7,332 bases of DNA from CAYSPU01 sp964432995 (lineage in GTDB: Bacteria > Verrucomicrobiota > Verrucomicrobiia > Limisphaerales > JAHDYP01), in the NCBI GenBank assembly GCA_964432995.1, contig CAYSPU010000281.1, positions 1 to 7,332 on the forward strand, given 5' to 3'. Below are positions 5,970 through 7,332 of the stretch, piece by piece. Within the stretch, counting starts at the first letter, position 1, and every line of letters begins with the position of its first letter. The notes under the pieces were generated by a model. That model made no database searches. It was not told the DNA's origin and saw nothing but the letters and a program-made list of their open reading frames with translations. Made by a program: the position numbers and the translations under genes.

Positions 5970-6806
5970 TCAGGAAATCACGGGGTGCGGGTCAGGTCGC
6001 GGGGTTTCGCCCTTGGTCAGCCAGTCGTAGCCGCGGGCTTCGAGTTCGAGGGCCAGTTCCTTGCCGCCCGAGCGGACGATGCGCCCGTTCGAGAGCACGT
6101 GGACGAAGTCGGGCACGATGTAGTTGAGCAGGCGCTGGTAGTGGGTGATCACCAACTGGGTGTTGTCGGACCGTTTCAGGCGGTTGACCCCGGAGGAAAC
6201 GATCTTGAGGGCGTCAATGTCCAGGCCGGAATCGGTCTCGTCCAAAACTGCGAGCACGGGCTCGAGGACGGCCATCTGAAAGATCTCGTTGCGCTTCTTC
6301 TCGCCGCCGGAGAACCCCTCGTTGACCGGTCGTTTGAGGAAGTCCTCCGGCATCTCCAGCACCTGCATCTTCTCCTTGACCAGGCTCAGGAACTCCATCG
6401 CGTCCAACTCGGGCAGGCCGCGGTGTTTGCGGACTTCGTTGAGGGCGGCCTTGAGGAAGTAGGCGGTGTTCACGCCGGGGATCTCGATGGGGTATTGGAA
6501 GGCGAGGAACAGGCCTTCGCGGGCGCGGTCTTCCGGGCTCAACTCGAGGAGGTTGCGGCCGCGGTAGAGGACTTCGCCCGCCGTAACCTGGTACTGGTCG
6601 CGGCCGGCGAGCACGGCGGAGAGCGTGCTCTTGCCGCTGCCGTTGGGTCCCATGATGGCGTGCACCTCGCCCGCCTGCAGGCGAAGGTCCACGCCGCGGA
6701 GGATCGGCTTGCCTTCGACGCCGGCGTGCAGGTTGCGGATTTCCAGAATGGTCTCTTTCATCTCTTCGTTCGGGCGGGCGGCGCGGGCCTCTCGCTCGGT
6801 GCTCAT
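5970..6806 (-). CDS. sufC: SufC, ABC-type ATPase of the SufBCD scaffold
   Basis: SufC is the cytoplasmic ATPase that drives conformational change in SufBD during cluster assembly; it is not a transporter. The protein has 278 aa. It shows Walker A GPNGSGKST (53-61), Q-loop Gln104 in AFQYP, the SufC-type signature GFSGGEKKRNEIFQM (164-178), Walker B VLAVLDETDSGLD (184-196) with catalytic Glu190, and the H-loop His222 in ITHYQRLL. A 15-residue Arg/Glu-rich extension precedes the usual family start MKETILEIRNL. I chose the ATG at 6806 because AGGGAG lies six bases upstream and because it overlaps the sufB stop as ATGA. The internal ATG at 6761 has no suitably spaced ribosome site. The frame stays open upstream to about 7079, but that part is an out-of-frame reading of sufB. 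Lying between sufB and sufD, it is a standard part of the operon. Confidence 0.97.
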   Translation of the reverse strand: MSTEREARAARPNEEMKETILEIRNLHAGVEGKPILRGVDLRLQAGEVHAIMGPNGSGKSTLSAVLAGRDQYQVTAGEVLYRGRNLLELSPEDRAREGLFLAFQYPIEIPGVNTAYFLKAALNEVRKHRGLPELDAMEFLSLVKEKMQVLEMPEDFLKRPVNEGFSGGEKKRNEIFQMAVLEPVLAVLDETDSGLDIDALKIVSSGVNRLKRSDNTQLVITHYQRLLNYIVPDFVHVLSNGRIVRSGGKELALELEARGYDWLTKGETPRPDPHPVIS

Positions 6807-7332
6807 CCTACGCTCCCTTCCAGGCTGACGCCCAGCAGCTTCTGCGCTTCCACGGCAAACTCCATCGGCAACTCCTTGAACACCTCCTTGCAGAATCCGT
6901 TCACAATCATGTTCACGGCGTCCTGCGTGGAGATCCCCCGCTGGTTGCAGTAGAAGATCTGGTCTTCGCCGATCTTCGAGGTCGTGGCCTCGTGCTCGAC
7001 GCTCGCGGTCGGGTTCTTCACTTCGAGGTAGGGAAAGGTGTGGGCCCCGCATTTGGACCCGATGAGCATCGAATCGCACTGCGAGAAGTTGCGGGCGTGG
7101 TCGGCGTTCTTCTGGATCTTCACCAGGCCGCGGTAGCTGTTCTGGCCGTGGCCCGCGGAGATGCCCTTGGAGATGATGGTGCTGCGGGTGTTGCGCCCCA
7201 GGTGGATCATCTTGGTGCCGGTGTCCGCCTGCTGGTAGTTGTTGGTGACCGCCACCGAGTAGAACTCGCCCACGGAGTTCTCCCCCTGCAAAATGACGCT
7301 CGGATACTTCCAGGTGATCGCCGAACCCGTTT
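6803..7332 (-). CDS. sufB: SufB, scaffold subunit (C-terminal part only)
   Basis: This is the 3' part of sufB; the rest lies beyond the right edge. About 176 residues are visible, whereas full SufB is usually around 470-495 aa. The reading frame runs to the window edge, beginning TGSAITWKYPSVILQGENS, so the gene does not start at 7291, where the codon is an ordinary Leu TTG. Family motifs are intact: YQQADTGTKMIHLGRNT, ISKGISAGHGQNSYRG, NFSQCDSMLIGSKCGAHTF and SVEHEATTSKI. The cysteine of QCDSM and the glutamate of EHEA lie 29 residues apart, as do Cys405 and Glu434 of E. coli SufB, residues tied to nascent cluster formation. The C-terminal helix GFCKEVFKELPMEFAVEAQKLL should bind SufC. The TGA at 6803-6805 overlaps the sufC start. 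It is the most upstream suf gene visible. Confidence 0.97.
   Translation of the reverse strand, partial: TGSAITWKYPSVILQGENSVGEFYSVAVTNNYQQADTGTKMIHLGRNTRSTIISKGISAGHGQNSYRGLVKIQKNADHARNFSQCDSMLIGSKCGAHTFPYLEVKNPTASVEHEATTSKIGEDQIFYCNQRGISTQDAVNMIVNGFCKEVFKELPMEFAVEAQKLLGVSLEGSVG

Noticed and set aside
3426..6953. A 1175-codon plus-strand open frame running opposite sufS through sufB
   Set aside because: It is antisense to six well-recognised suf genes with intact motifs and shows no domain of its own. Long stop-free antisense frames are expected where the sense genes have strong GC-rich third-position bias.
6807..7079. An N-terminal extension of SufC reaching to 7079
   Set aside because: This part overlaps sufB out of frame and is Arg-rich and unlike SufC. 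The ATG at 6806 has a good ribosome site and an ATGA overlap with the sufB stop.

Overview
This GC-rich window carries most of a SUF iron-sulfur cluster assembly operon on the minus strand (about 2240-7332), plus a more accessory-looking left third. The left third holds a truncated secreted beta-helix repeat protein, a secreted Dabb-domain protein and several unusual non-coding repeats. The best guess for the source is a member of the Verrucomicrobiota or a related PVC-group lineage. That rests on the exported GGGA..NC.L..N beta-helix repeat protein, a Dabb protein with a signal peptide, the SufT/SufU-type SUF operon and weak or absent Shine-Dalgarno sites. It is an inference from gene style, not a proven placement.

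Layout, left to right. 20-904 (minus): parallel beta-helix repeat protein with a signal peptide, whose repeat ladder stops abruptly about 10 codons before the stop. 905-1567: a 663-base divergent intergenic region with small inverted repeats, a striking 8-bp-periodic tandem array (1349-1480) and a candidate promoter for the next gene. 1568-1981 (plus): exported Dabb-domain protein. 1982-2239: convergent intergenic region with four inverted repeats or hairpins, two of which overlap the stop codons of the flanking genes. 2240-7332 (minus): the suf operon, read right to left as sufB (3' part only), sufC, sufD, sufU, sufT, sufS.

The suf genes are tightly packed: a 4-base ATGA overlap for sufB/sufC, then spacers of 6, 36, 21 and 31 bases. 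They make one functional set. SufS is the PLP cysteine desulfurase, SufU the zinc-dependent sulfur acceptor, SufB-SufC-SufD the ATP-driven scaffold, and SufT a MIP18/DUF59-family maturation factor. SufS has a histidine 19 residues before its catalytic cysteine, at the position of the zinc-exchanging histidine of the Bacillus SufS-SufU pair, so the desulfurase and its acceptor match. The operon promoter and any regulator lie beyond the right edge.

I saw no rRNA, tRNA, CRISPR array or intact mobile element. I do not see a clearly new multi-gene system. The most unusual signals are the 8-bp array, the abrupt end of the beta-helix protein and the long imperfect inverted repeat between the convergent genes.
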